Assembly: GCA_013696665.1 (NCBI GenBank)
Contig: JACCYC010000234.1
Span: 1 to 8,905, forward strand
Direction of reading: 5' to 3'
DNA length: 8,905 bases
Source of the DNA: Burkholderiaceae bacterium
GTDB lineage: Bacteria; Pseudomonadota; Gammaproteobacteria; Burkholderiales; Burkholderiaceae_F
In this document: in pieces, positions 1 to 6,523 of the stretch
Position numbering within the stretch: position 1 is the first letter of the stretch
Layout: every line of letters begins with the position of its first letter
Made by a program: the position numbers and the translations under genes
The notes under the pieces: generated by a model
Told to the model about the DNA's origin: nothing
Databases searched by the model: none
The model's input: only the letters and a program-made list of their open reading frames with translations

Positions 1-535
1 GCATGCCGAGGTCCGTGCCGCAATGCGGCTCGGTCAGGCACATCGTTCCGGTCCACTCACCCGACGTCAGCTTCGGCATGTACACATTCTTAAGCTCTTC
101 GGACGCGTGCAACAGCAGGCACTCGTAGGCGCCAATGGTCAGCCCGGGGTACATCGCCCACGCCTGATTGGCCGAGTACTGCATCTCATAAAACGCGATC
201 TGCAGCAGGTGCGGCAAGCCCTGTCCGCCGTATTCAACCTCGGCTGTCAGCCCGGCCCAGCCCGCCGCGCAGAACGCGTCGTACGCCTTCTTGAAACCCT
301 TCGGAGTCCTGACCGACCTGCTGCCGGCGTCATAGGCACATCCCTCTTCGTCGCCCGATTGATTGACCGGCAGCAACATCTCTTCACAGAACCGGCCCGC
401 TTCCTCAACGATCTGATTTGCAGTATCGATATCCAGCTCGGAATAGCGCGGCATCGCCTTCAGTGTGTCTACCGCGCCCAGCACTTCGTGCATCACGAAT
501 TGCTGGTCGCGCAACGGCGCTTTGTAAATCGGCAT
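1..535 (-). CDS. Acyl-CoA dehydrogenase, long DmdC-like type (N-terminal part, cut by window edge)
   Basis: Flavoprotein of the acyl-CoA dehydrogenase superfamily, which introduces the alpha-beta double bond into an acyl-CoA and passes electrons to ETF. The visible 178 residues begin MPIYKAPLRDQQF, the short helical N-terminal extension typical of the roughly 600-aa long-type enzymes (3-methylmercaptopropionyl-CoA dehydrogenase / FadE5-like). The all-alpha N-terminal domain follows (about residues 36-160), then the start of the FAD-contacting beta domain with MCLTEPHCGTDLG at residues 165-177, the family's LTEP-x-x-GTD motif. The ATG at 535 is preceded by AGGAG, 8 nt upstream, which overlaps the stop codon of the upstream tetR; the intergenic gap is only 15 bp, so the two are almost certainly cotranscribed. 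The C-terminal two thirds, including the catalytic glutamate, lie outside the window. Family assignment is strong; the acyl substrate cannot be told from this part. Confidence 0.93.
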   Translation of the reverse strand, partial: MPIYKAPLRDQQFVMHEVLGAVDTLKAMPRYSELDIDTANQIVEEAGRFCEEMLLPVNQSGDEEGCAYDAGSRSVRTPKGFKKAYDAFCAAGWAGLTAEVEYGGQGLPHLLQIAFYEMQYSANQAWAMYPGLTIGAYECLLLHASEELKNVYMPKLTSGEWTGTMCLTEPHCGTDLGM

Positions 536-550
536 CCTCTGGTCTCCTAA

Positions 551-1192
551 CTATTCGATCGCGCGGGCTGCGTCGATCAGGCGCCGCAAACCTGCGCGAG
601 CGCGTTTTGCGCTGTCGGCCGATCTGAGCAGGCGTGCGTCCTGATGCATGGCAAGCATCAGACCGTAGATTTCAAACACCAGCTGGTGCGCGTCGACTCC
701 GGGCCGAAGATGGCCTTCCGCCGCCGAGTATCGGATCGCTTTGGTCACCTCGCCCTTCCAGCCAGTGATGATCTTGACCATTTCGTCGCGCAAAGGCCCG
801 GGGACGTCGTCGTACTCGAATGCGCCGGCGATCATGATGCAGCCGCGCGTCATTTCACGCGCGAGAAAGGCAACCCAGCGCTGCAGGATCGCTTTGAGGC
901 GAGGCAGTCCGCGCGGCTTGCGAACCGCCGGGCGCAAAACCTCAGCGACAAAACGGTTTACATACTCCTTCAGCACCGCAAGCTGAAGCTCCTCGCGTGA
1001 GCCAAAGTGGGCAAACACGCCGCTCTTGCTCATCCGCATCTGTTCGGCAAGGGTGCCAATCGTCAGTCCCTCGAGCCCATCGCGACTGGCAGCAAGCATT
1101 GCTGCCTCGACGATCGCGTTCCGCGTCAAAGCGCCTTTACGCACACCACCTAACCGACCTGCTGATGCAGCAGTCGTCGTCGCAAGCTCCAA
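551..1192 (-). CDS. TetR/AcrR-family transcriptional repressor
   Basis: A 213-aa ligand-responsive DNA-binding protein. The TetR_N domain spans about residues 23-70, with helix-turn-helix LTIGTLAEQMRMSKSGVFAHF at 43-63 and the family-typical SKSGVFAHFGSREEL end of the recognition helix. The C-terminal ligand/dimer domain (about 85-213) contains RGCIMIAGAFEYDDVPGP, seen in a subgroup often linked to acyl-CoA metabolism. The chosen start is a TTG at 1192 because AGAGG lies 8 nt upstream (1201-1205); the alternative GTG at 1144 has no comparable ribosome-binding site but would still leave the HTH intact. A perfect palindrome and promoter lie just upstream, and the acyl-CoA dehydrogenase gene follows after 15 bp. 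The simplest reading is an autorepressor of this operon that responds to an acyl-CoA or related metabolite; the ligand is inference. Confidence 0.93.
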   Translation of the reverse strand: MELATTTAASAGRLGGVRKGALTRNAIVEAAMLAASRDGLEGLTIGTLAEQMRMSKSGVFAHFGSREELQLAVLKEYVNRFVAEVLRPAVRKPRGLPRLKAILQRWVAFLAREMTRGCIMIAGAFEYDDVPGPLRDEMVKIITGWKGEVTKAIRYSAAEGHLRPGVDAHQLVFEIYGLMLAMHQDARLLRSADSAKRARAGLRRLIDAARAIE

Positions 1193-1200
1193 ATCAACCG

Positions 1201-1205
1201 CCTCT
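1201..1205 (-). promoter_or_regulatory. Ribosome binding site deciding a TTG start of tetR
   Basis: On the minus strand this reads AGAGG and sits 8 nt before the TTG at 1192. It is the only good Shine-Dalgarno match near the 5' end of the tetR frame, and no ATG is available upstream of the HTH, so a TTG start is favoured. Confidence 0.55.
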
Positions 1206-1212
1206 AATTTAA

Positions 1213-1224
1213 ACGAACGTTCGT
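1213..1224. promoter_or_regulatory. Probable TetR operator: perfect 12-bp palindrome ACGAACGTTCGT
   Basis: ACGAACGTTCGT is identical to its reverse complement. Palindromes with a GAACGTTC-like core are common operators of TetR-family repressors. It starts immediately downstream of the predicted -10 hexamer of tetR and ends 20 bp before the TTG start, so a bound dimer would block transcription initiation. I saw no second perfect copy in the window, which fits a local autoregulator. Binding by this particular protein is inferred from position. Confidence 0.7.
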
Positions 1225-1253
1225 ACTATTCCAGACTGCAACGGCGGCGTCAA
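1225..1253 (-). promoter_or_regulatory. Sigma70-like promoter of the tetR - acyl-CoA dehydrogenase operon
   Basis: On the minus strand, TTGACG (1253-1248) is separated by exactly 17 bp from AATAGT (1230-1225). That is a 5/6 match to the -35 and a 4/6 match to the -10 consensus. The transcription start would fall inside the adjacent palindrome, giving a leader of roughly 25-30 nt carrying the AGAGG site. The promoter lies in the 83 bp between tetR and the 3' end of the LysR gene. Confidence 0.55.
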
Positions 1254-1275
1254 ACGTAGTGTTAGAGCGTCGCGA

Positions 1276-2175
1276 CTATGCCGCGCTGGAACCGAAGCTG
1301 TCCGCGATGAAATCGACGAACAGGCGGACCTTCAGCGATAGATGCCGGCGACTTGGATAGACAGCCCAGATGTCCCCACTCACCGCATCAAAGTCAGGTA
1401 GCACGCGGGTAAGCCGACCGTCGGCGATCGGGTCCGCAACCAGGAAGTCGGGCTCGCAGATGATTCCAAGCCCCGCGACGGCGGCGGCCACCAGCGCATC
1501 GCCGCTGTTTGCGTGAAGGCTGCCCGTTGTGACGCGTACCTCCTGCGCCTGCCCTGAAGAGTCTGTAAATCGCCAGCTGCGCGGCGTGCTCGCATAAGCG
1601 TACGTCAGCAGGTTGTGCGTCGTCAGATCCATCGGCGACACCGGGGCGGGCCGCCTCTGCAAATATTGGGGTGCGGCGCAAGCGATCAACTTCATCGATC
1701 CCAGTCGTCGTGCGACGAGCCGGTCGCTGCCGACTTGTCCCACGCGAATCGCAAGATCAAACCCCTCATCTACCAGATCGATCAGACGATCCGAGACGAC
1801 CATTTCGAACTTGACATCGGGATAGCGCTCGACGAAAGCGGCGATTGCCGGCGCAACACGCTTTTGCGCCATGTTGTGCGAGCAGGTCAACCGCAACGTG
1901 CCGCGTGGCGCCACTGCAGCTTGACCTACCAGTGCCTCGGCTTCTGCCAGGTCACCCAATAAGGCAACCGTGCGTTCGTAAAAGGACTGTCCGCTTTCAG
2001 TTAGCGAAAGTCGCCGCGTGGTCCGGTTTAACAGCCGCGCGCCGAGATGCTGCTCGAGCTCCGAAATCTGCCGCGACAGCGACGACGTCGATGTTCCAAG
2101 ACGCTCGGCGGCCGCGACAAAGCTGCCGCTCTCCACCACGCGCGCGAACGATTGCATCGCAGACCAGCGATCCAT
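1276..2175 (-). CDS. LysR-family transcriptional regulator (CrgA/AaeR-like)
   Basis: A 299-aa LysR-type regulator. The winged HTH is at about residues 3-60 (FARVVESGSFVAAAERLG then SSLSRQISELEQHLGARLL, followed by NRTTRRLSLTESG), the linker helix runs to about 85, and a periplasmic-binding-protein-like effector domain runs from about residue 92 to the end (RGTLRLTCSH...). The GxxSSLSRQI-ExxLGxRLLNRTTRRLSLTE sequence is typical of the AaeR/CrgA/DmlR branch common in Burkholderia. The start is set at the ATG at 2175 because GGGAG lies 9 nt upstream on the minus strand and LysR proteins usually begin a few residues before this point; a GTG at 2205 would add ten residues unlike the family. It is transcribed divergently from the DoxX-GST-dioxygenase genes across a 117-bp gap, the classic arrangement for a LysR activator of its neighbour; a small-molecule inducer is expected but unknown. 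Confidence 0.93.
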   Translation of the reverse strand: MDRWSAMQSFARVVESGSFVAAAERLGTSTSSLSRQISELEQHLGARLLNRTTRRLSLTESGQSFYERTVALLGDLAEAEALVGQAAVAPRGTLRLTCSHNMAQKRVAPAIAAFVERYPDVKFEMVVSDRLIDLVDEGFDLAIRVGQVGSDRLVARRLGSMKLIACAAPQYLQRRPAPVSPMDLTTHNLLTYAYASTPRSWRFTDSSGQAQEVRVTTGSLHANSGDALVAAAVAGLGIICEPDFLVADPIADGRLTRVLPDFDAVSGDIWAVYPSRRHLSLKVRLFVDFIADSFGSSAA

Positions 2176-2292
2176 CGCCGGATTCTCCCGTATTTCGGCA
2201 CACACATTTGGGCTGCAGCTGCTTTTTCGTTTTTGCGTGCAGTTCTACATTTGCTTTCCGGCTCTTGCTGCCACCAGACCAAGGAATTTTTT
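2176..2292. promoter_or_regulatory. Divergent control region between the LysR gene and the doxX operon
   Basis: The 117 bp must hold the promoters for both directions and the expected LysR binding site. Overlapping short palindromes GCTGCAGC (2212-2219) and GCAGCTGC (2215-2222) are the clearest symmetry. A T-rich run follows (2223-2234), and TACATT at 2246-2251 could act as a weak -10 toward the plus strand. I could not find a convincing -35/-10 pair or an unambiguous T-N11-A box, so only the general regulatory role is proposed. Confidence 0.4.
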
Positions 2293-2721
2293 ATGATCGA
2301 TGCTAAACGCGCACCTTATGCAGCGCTGGTTCTGCGCGTTGCACTGGGCACGATGTTCATTGCCCACGCGTTGTTAAAGCTATTTGTGTTCACGTTGCCT
2401 GGAACTGCGCAGTTCTTTCAGTCGCTGGGTCTACCTGGTTTCCTGGGTTACGCGACGTTCGCAGCCGAGTTGTTCGGCGGAACGATGATTCTGCTCGGCG
2501 TAAAGACCCGGTGGGTCGCTGCCTTGCTCATACCCATCTTGCTGGGCGCCACCTGGGCGCACTCCGCAAATGGCTGGATGTTTGCGGCGCCGAAAGGCGG
2601 TTGGGAATATCCGGCATTTCTAACCGCGGCGGCGTTGGTCCAGGCGCTGCTCGGAGACGGCGCCTTTGCACTTTCTTCCGTATTTAACCGCAGACCCGTT
2701 GCGCAATTGCGCTCGGCCTGA
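2293..2721 (+). CDS. DoxX-family inner-membrane protein
   Basis: A 142-aa, four-helix integral membrane protein of the DoxX family (PF07681 type). Hydrophobic segments lie at about residues 9-33, 50-70, 73-90 and 107-128. The family feature R-x-x-L-G-x-x-F-x-x-H-x-x-x-K is seen at residues 15-29 (RVALGTMFIAHALLK), and AAELFGGTMILLG at 57-69 is the usual second-helix motif. The ATG at 2293 has AAGGA at 2281-2285, 7 nt upstream. It is the first gene of a three-gene operon (17 bp to the GST gene) divergent from the LysR regulator. Members are named after a thiosulfate:quinone oxidoreductase subunit, and one mycobacterial member works in a redox-stress complex, but most have no proven activity. 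In this context a membrane redox or quinone-related role is plausible, not shown. Confidence 0.9.
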   Translation: MIDAKRAPYAALVLRVALGTMFIAHALLKLFVFTLPGTAQFFQSLGLPGFLGYATFAAELFGGTMILLGVKTRWVAALLIPILLGATWAHSANGWMFAAPKGGWEYPAFLTAAALVQALLGDGAFALSSVFNRRPVAQLRSA

Positions 2722-2738
2722 CCTACAAAGGAAACCAC

Positions 2739-3344
2739 ATGAAGCTTTATTACGCTCCAGGAGCTTGCTCGCTGTCTCCGCACATTGCGCTGCGTGAAGC
2801 CGGCCTCGCGTTTACACCCATCAAGGTCGATCTGAAAGCCCATCAAGTCGAAGGGGGCGGAGATTTTTATGCGATTAACCCGAAAGGCTACGTGCCGGTC
2901 CTCGAACTTGACGACGGTACAACGCTTACTGAAGGTCCAGCGATCGTGCAATACATTGCCGACCAGGTGCCGGCGACCCAGTTGGCACCGCCCAATGGCA
3001 CGATTGCGCGCTACAAACTTCAAGAGTGGCTGAACTTCATTACGACCGAGTTGCACAAGCAATATTCGCCATTGTTCGATTCAAGCTCGACCGAAGAAGT
3101 CAAGACCAAGCAGCGCGACAAGATTGCTAAACGTTACGAGTACGTCGCGCAGCAACTCGCGGATCGCGACTACCTGACAGGCTCAACATTCACCGTTGCC
3201 GACGCCTATCTGTTTACGGTGACAAACTGGGCGCGCTCGACCGGCGTCGAGCTGACGCGCTGGCCGGCGTTGCAAGCTTTCATGAAACGGGTCGCGGCTC
3301 GCCCGCATGTTCAGGCAACGCTGAAAGCAGAAGGCCTCGTTTAA
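2739..3344 (+). CDS. gstA: Glutathione S-transferase, beta class, GstA-like
   Basis: A 201-aa cytosolic glutathione transferase closely resembling E. coli GstA in length and layout. The thioredoxin-like domain is at residues 1-80, with the beta-class catalytic Cys10 in MKLYYAPGACSLSPHI, the cis-proline in GYVPVLELDDG (50-60) and the glutathione-binding TEGPAIVQYIAD (64-75). The all-helical domain runs from about residue 88 to 201 and contains His106 in TTELHKQYSPLF, the second residue important for beta-class activity, and the N-capping-box motif FTVADAYLF. AAAGGAA precedes the ATG. It sits 17 bp after doxX and 8 bp before the dioxygenase gene, so all three are read as one transcript. Expected to conjugate glutathione to electrophiles such as quinones, or to reduce mixed disulfides; the natural substrate is not visible. 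Confidence 0.95.
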   Translation: MKLYYAPGACSLSPHIALREAGLAFTPIKVDLKAHQVEGGGDFYAINPKGYVPVLELDDGTTLTEGPAIVQYIADQVPATQLAPPNGTIARYKLQEWLNFITTELHKQYSPLFDSSSTEEVKTKQRDKIAKRYEYVAQQLADRDYLTGSTFTVADAYLFTVTNWARSTGVELTRWPALQAFMKRVAARPHVQATLKAEGLV

Positions 3345-3352
3345 ATAGGGTA

Positions 3353-4168
3353 ATGAAAACCTATCCGACCGTGTTCGTGTCGCATGGCTCGCCGATGCAC
3401 GCTGTCGAAGCGGGGCGCGCCGGCGAGCGCTGGGCCGAGCTGGGCACCACGCTCCCACGTCCTACTGCGGTCCTGATTGCATCAGCCCATTGGGAAACCC
3501 TGTTGCCGATGCTGTCGACCGCGCGGCAGCCGGAAACGATTCACGACTTCGGAGGTTTCCCGGACGACCTTTACAGGATCCGGTATCCCGCGCCCGGCGC
3601 AAGCGAAGTCGCAGCGAATGCCGTTCAATTGCTGCAGGCTGCTGGCCTTGCGGCGACCACCAACGGTTGCCGTGGCCTTGACCATGGCGCCTGGGTTCCG
3701 CTGCGCCGGCTCTACCCGGATGCGAATGTGCCGGTGACGCAGATCTCGATTCAGCCATCGCTCGACGCCGAGCACCACATGCGAGTGGGGGCGGCACTCG
3801 CGCCTTTGACGCGCGAAGGTGTGCTGATCATCGGCTCAGGTCATATGACGCATAACCTGCGCGAGTGGATGTCGCGCGCGCGGCAGACATCAATGGAAAT
3901 TGCGGATAGCCAGGCCGAGCCCTATGTCACCGAGTTTCGCCAGTGGATCGCGTCGGCACTCGCGCGCAACGATCGCGCGAGCCTCGCGCGCTGGCAGCAA
4001 CTGGCGCCGAATGCAGCGCGCGCTCACCCGACGCCGGAACATCTGATGCCGCTCTTCGTTGCGTTCGGTGCGGCAGGGGAAAAGTTGGTTCGTGTCGAGC
4101 CGATCGATGCAGGAATCGACCATGGCGTGCTCGCAATGGATGCTTACGTATTCTGGCCGCAGGCGTGA
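3353..4168 (+). CDS. ygiD: Class III extradiol-type dioxygenase, 4,5-DOPA dioxygenase / YgiD family
   Basis: A 271-aa LigB-superfamily enzyme; family members use a non-haem metal to open catechol rings at the 4,5-position (DOPA to seco-DOPA). The usual metal-ligand and active-site histidines can be seen: His11 in VFVSHGSP, His46 in IASAHWE, His111 in LDHGAWVPL, His164 in GSGHMTHNL and His225 with His230 in AHPTPEHLMP; the C-terminus DHGVLAMDAYVFW is also typical. The length matches E. coli YgiD (about 260-270 aa). The start at 3353 is 8 bp after the gst stop; its Shine-Dalgarno is weak (GGG then TAATG), so translation may be coupled to gst. The next ATG, 14 codons in, would remove His11 and is unlikely. 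The last 25 bp overlap the 3' end of pdeM on the other strand. The physiological catechol is unknown. Confidence 0.93.
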   Translation: MKTYPTVFVSHGSPMHAVEAGRAGERWAELGTTLPRPTAVLIASAHWETLLPMLSTARQPETIHDFGGFPDDLYRIRYPAPGASEVAANAVQLLQAAGLAATTNGCRGLDHGAWVPLRRLYPDANVPVTQISIQPSLDAEHHMRVGAALAPLTREGVLIIGSGHMTHNLREWMSRARQTSMEIADSQAEPYVTEFRQWIASALARNDRASLARWQQLAPNAARAHPTPEHLMPLFVAFGAAGEKLVRVEPIDAGIDHGVLAMDAYVFWPQA

Positions 4169-4839
4169 CGCAGCGCCGGCACTTCAACGACCCGGTCGTC
4201 TGCCGCTGCAATCACGCGATCGCCATATTCGCGCGATATCGCCGCACCGCCAGTAAAGCTTCCAAACGCCGGCAGAACCATTAAGCCTGTCGATCCGCCG
4301 CGCCACCAAAAACACGGCAGGCGAATGCTGTCGGCGGCGCGCCCCTGCAGGCGAATCGCAGGATGAAGGTGGCCGGCGAGCGCGAACGCAGATTCGACAA
4401 AGCGCGGATAGTGGCAAAACGCGAAACTTCCGACACGCCACGGATCTGCCTGGGTCTGAATGCGCAGCGCGGCTGGCGTTACGCCAGCCGAACGATCGTG
4501 GTTGCCTTCCACCAGTATCAGCTCTAGTTCCGGATAGCGCTCGCGCCATTCATATAGCGCGGCAAGCGTCGCTGCAGCGTGCGCCTCCCGCGCGTGAAAC
4601 AAATCGCCGAGAAACACGATTGTGGTCGGGTCAAGCCGGTCAACCAGCCGGCTCAGCCGCGTTAAGGTGTCCAACGTCGTGCCATGCGGCACCGGCACAC
4701 CCAGCGCGCGAAAGGTGGCCGCTTTGCCGAAGTGCACGTCGGCAACGACGAGCCAGCGCCGCTCGGGCCAATAGGCGGCACGCTCCGATAACAGCAACCA
4801 CGGCGCACCATTGATCTCGACCCGCAGCTGCGCCCGCAT
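4144..4839 (-). CDS. pdeM: Ligase-associated DNA damage response endonuclease PdeM (metallophosphoesterase)
   Basis: A 231-aa calcineurin-like metallophosphoesterase of the PdeM family, known from bacterial DNA-repair gene sets that also encode an Lhr-type helicase, an ATP-dependent DNA ligase and an Lhr-associated exonuclease. The metal-binding motifs appear in order: D34-x-H36 in VVADVHFGKA, G78-D79 in FLGDLFHAR, G112-N113-H114-D115, His143 in CHYPR and G156-H157-L-H159-P in the final motif. FGSFTGG near residues 192-198 is characteristic of PdeM. I start at the ATG at 4839; a TTG one codon upstream is possible, and neither has a clear Shine-Dalgarno. It follows the TraB/GumN gene by 20 bp on the same strand, and no Lhr or ligase gene is in the window. 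The 3' end overlaps the convergent dioxygenase gene by 25 bp. Assignment to family is firm; nuclease activity is from the family. Confidence 0.92.
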   Translation of the reverse strand: MRAQLRVEINGAPWLLLSERAAYWPERRWLVVADVHFGKAATFRALGVPVPHGTTLDTLTRLSRLVDRLDPTTIVFLGDLFHAREAHAAATLAALYEWRERYPELELILVEGNHDRSAGVTPAALRIQTQADPWRVGSFAFCHYPRFVESAFALAGHLHPAIRLQGRAADSIRLPCFWWRGGSTGLMVLPAFGSFTGGAAISREYGDRVIAAADDRVVEVPALRHACGQNT

Positions 4840-4859
4840 CAAACGATCAATTGTCGCAA

Positions 4860-5780
4860 CTACTGTTCGGTGAGCGTGTAACCGCGTGCCCGCAGCAGCT
4901 CCACCAGACCCTGCGGGCCGATCAGATGCAGTGCTCCAACGGCAAACATGTACGACTTGCCGTCCGCCATCATCGTTTCTATCTTGCGTACCATTTTCGG
5001 ATGCCGACCGAGCAGGATCGTGTCGATCGTGAAGCGCGACCCGGTTGAAGATTGCGCGCGCATCTCAACCAGCAGGCGTTCGAGAGAAATGCGGTCTGCC
5101 GTCTCCCAGGCCTGCACAATCCGGTTGAGTTCACGCCGTGCTCCACGGGTCTCGACGGCCTTCAGTGCTTCTTCCAGAAACGCGACCTGAGTTGCCCAGG
5201 GCGCTTGCTCGAACAATTCAAATTGCTGCTCGATCCCCTCGAATTCGAAGACCTGCTTGTTGTCGGCCTTTGCCACTCTCAACAGATAAGCCTCCACGGA
5301 AAGCGCCGGCATGTAACCGGCCTGCGCAGCTTCGAACAGCGCGAGCACATTGGCGAGCATCCACGGCTTCATCCGCATCATCGGCACGGGATCGAGCTGA
5401 TTTCGAGCAAGCACCGCCTCGATTCGCTGGCGCAGTTCGGGCGTGAGTCGGGTATCAAGCCCCGGTGCCCCCTCGGGGTACAGCGCGTACTTCTGAGTGG
5501 CTGAAATCGCGCGCGGAGTATCGGATATGTCGGCCTCCAGCACGATCGCATCGGCTCGCTTGAGCAGCGCAAGCCGCGACGCCGGCAGCGGGTAGAACTC
5601 CGGACGACCGACGTGAATGGTGCCAAGCAGCCAGGCGACCTGCTTGCCCTTCCGCACTTCCCACAGCAGGCCGCGCCGATCATTCGTCTGCGCTGCGCTG
5701 TCGCTGGTCAGAGTCAACGACGCAAGTACGCAGCACAGAAACGCAACGGTCAATCGGTTAATAAGAGAAGAATCAGACAT
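4860..5780 (-). CDS. Secreted TraB/GumN-family protein
   Basis: A 306-aa protein of the TraB/GumN (PF01963) family, related to the TIKI metalloproteases. The N-terminus is a Sec signal peptide: a hydrophobic core at about residues 11-24 and a likely cleavage site after SAA (28-30), so the mature protein should be periplasmic. Family motifs are the first GxxH at 53-56 (WLLGTIHVG), the conserved glutamate E82 in AIVLEADI, and the second GxxH at 282-285 (AVGALHLIGPQGLVELLRARGY), which forms the putative metal site. The start at the ATG at 5780 gives a proper signal peptide; the open frame continues upstream to 5942, but that extension spoils the signal peptide and crosses the neighbouring promoter. 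No strong Shine-Dalgarno precedes the ATG. pdeM follows after 20 bp, so they are probably cotranscribed. The bacterial function of this family is unclear. Confidence 0.9.
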   Translation of the reverse strand: MSDSSLINRLTVAFLCCVLASLTLTSDSAAQTNDRRGLLWEVRKGKQVAWLLGTIHVGRPEFYPLPASRLALLKRADAIVLEADISDTPRAISATQKYALYPEGAPGLDTRLTPELRQRIEAVLARNQLDPVPMMRMKPWMLANVLALFEAAQAGYMPALSVEAYLLRVAKADNKQVFEFEGIEQQFELFEQAPWATQVAFLEEALKAVETRGARRELNRIVQAWETADRISLERLLVEMRAQSSTGSRFTIDTILLGRHPKMVRKIETMMADGKSYMFAVGALHLIGPQGLVELLRARGYTLTEQ

Positions 5781-5798
5781 GACGTAAACATTGTACGT

Positions 5799-5827
5799 TT
5801 GACGTTGCCCGCAACGGGAGGTCTGAT
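5799..5827 (+). promoter_or_regulatory. Sigma70-like promoter of the outer-membrane protein gene
   Basis: TTGACG at 5799-5804 is followed after exactly 17 bp by TCTGAT at 5822-5827 (4/6 of the -10 consensus). The start point would be near 5834, leaving a leader of about 30 nt that carries GAGGGAG before the ATG at 5864. It lies in the 83-bp gap shared with the divergent TraB/GumN gene. A small inverted repeat GTTGC-CC-GCAAC (5804-5815) sits in the spacer. Confidence 0.45.
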
Positions 5828-5863
5828 TAGACTGCGCCGAACTCAAGAACAGAGGGAGCACGT

Positions 5864-6502
5864 ATGCGCAAATTGTTGATGGGCATTTTATTGGCCGGTG
5901 CGGCGGTATCCGCCACAGCGCAGCAGCAGCCGTTGCAACCACCGGGTTATATCGGCGCGGGTTACGGAATTTCGCGCTATCACGACTTCTGCGGGTTTAC
6001 GCCTCCCGGCTTTACGTGCGATGAAGACGGATCCGCGTGGCGTGCGCAAGCCGGCTATTGGGTCCGGCCTTGGCTCGGTCTTGAGGGCGCCTATATAGAT
6101 TTTGGCTCCGCGCATGCCCCTGGGTTTCTGGTGTCACCGCCTGTCGGCACACGCTCGCTCCCCACCGCCAGCGATGGCCGCACGCACGTGTTTGCATTGC
6201 TTGCCGTGTTTCGGGCGCCTTTGGGCCCCGTTGGCCTGCAGGCAAAGGTTGGATACGGTGCGGTGACATCGAAATTCGTCGCGAGCTCCGCGGTTCAAAA
6301 CACCACTACCGGCGCGGTTTCCTTTTTCAGCTCGTCGGCGCGTGAAACAAAGGGCCGCGTGGTGTATGGCTTGGGTGCCACCTACGATGTCACGCGACAA
6401 TGGCATGCTCGGTTCGACTGGGATCGCACCGAAGGCAAGGACAACACCAATCCGAAATATGACGTGGATGCGTACACCCTTGGAATCGGCTATCGCTTCT
6501 AG
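5864..6502 (+). CDS. Outer-membrane beta-barrel protein (OmpA-like/OMP_b-brl type)
   Basis: A 212-aa precursor with a clear signal peptide (MRKLLMGILLAGAAVSATAQ) cut after ATA (17-19). The mature part shows alternating hydrophobic/aromatic beta strands such as GYIGAGYGISRY, WLGLEGAYIDFG, VGLQAKVGYGAVTS, VVYGLGATYDVT and WHARFDWDR, and ends in YTLGIGYRF. The terminal aromatic residue is the usual signal for BamA-assisted insertion. Size and strand pattern suggest an 8-stranded barrel. Cys43 and Cys52 (FCGFTPPGFTCDE) probably form a disulfide in the first surface loop. A GAGGGAG site lies just before the ATG. It is monocistronic: its own promoter upstream and a strong terminator right after. 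Surface or porin-like role inferred; no specific function is visible. Confidence 0.87.
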   Translation: MRKLLMGILLAGAAVSATAQQQPLQPPGYIGAGYGISRYHDFCGFTPPGFTCDEDGSAWRAQAGYWVRPWLGLEGAYIDFGSAHAPGFLVSPPVGTRSLPTASDGRTHVFALLAVFRAPLGPVGLQAKVGYGAVTSKFVASSAVQNTTTGAVSFFSSSARETKGRVVYGLGATYDVTRQWHARFDWDRTEGKDNTNPKYDVDAYTLGIGYRF

Positions 6503-6523
6503 TCGGCGCCCAGGCAATTGCAT

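Noticed and set aside
23..550. 175-aa open frame on the plus strand over the acyl-CoA dehydrogenase
   Set aside because: It is the antisense shadow of a clearly recognisable enzyme on the minus strand, with no family features or ribosome-binding site of its own.
2047..2292. Upstream extension of the DoxX frame by 82 codons
   Set aside because: It overlaps the LysR gene and the divergent promoter region; the ATG at 2293 has AAGGA at correct spacing and starts where DoxX proteins usually start.
2448..3062. 204-aa minus-strand open frame
   Set aside because: It lies antisense to the DoxX and GST genes, whose families and motifs are certain; high-GC codon bias creates such shadows.
5781..5942. 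Upstream extension of the TraB/GumN protein
   Set aside because: It would bury the signal peptide at residue 60 and overlap the outer-membrane protein gene and promoter.
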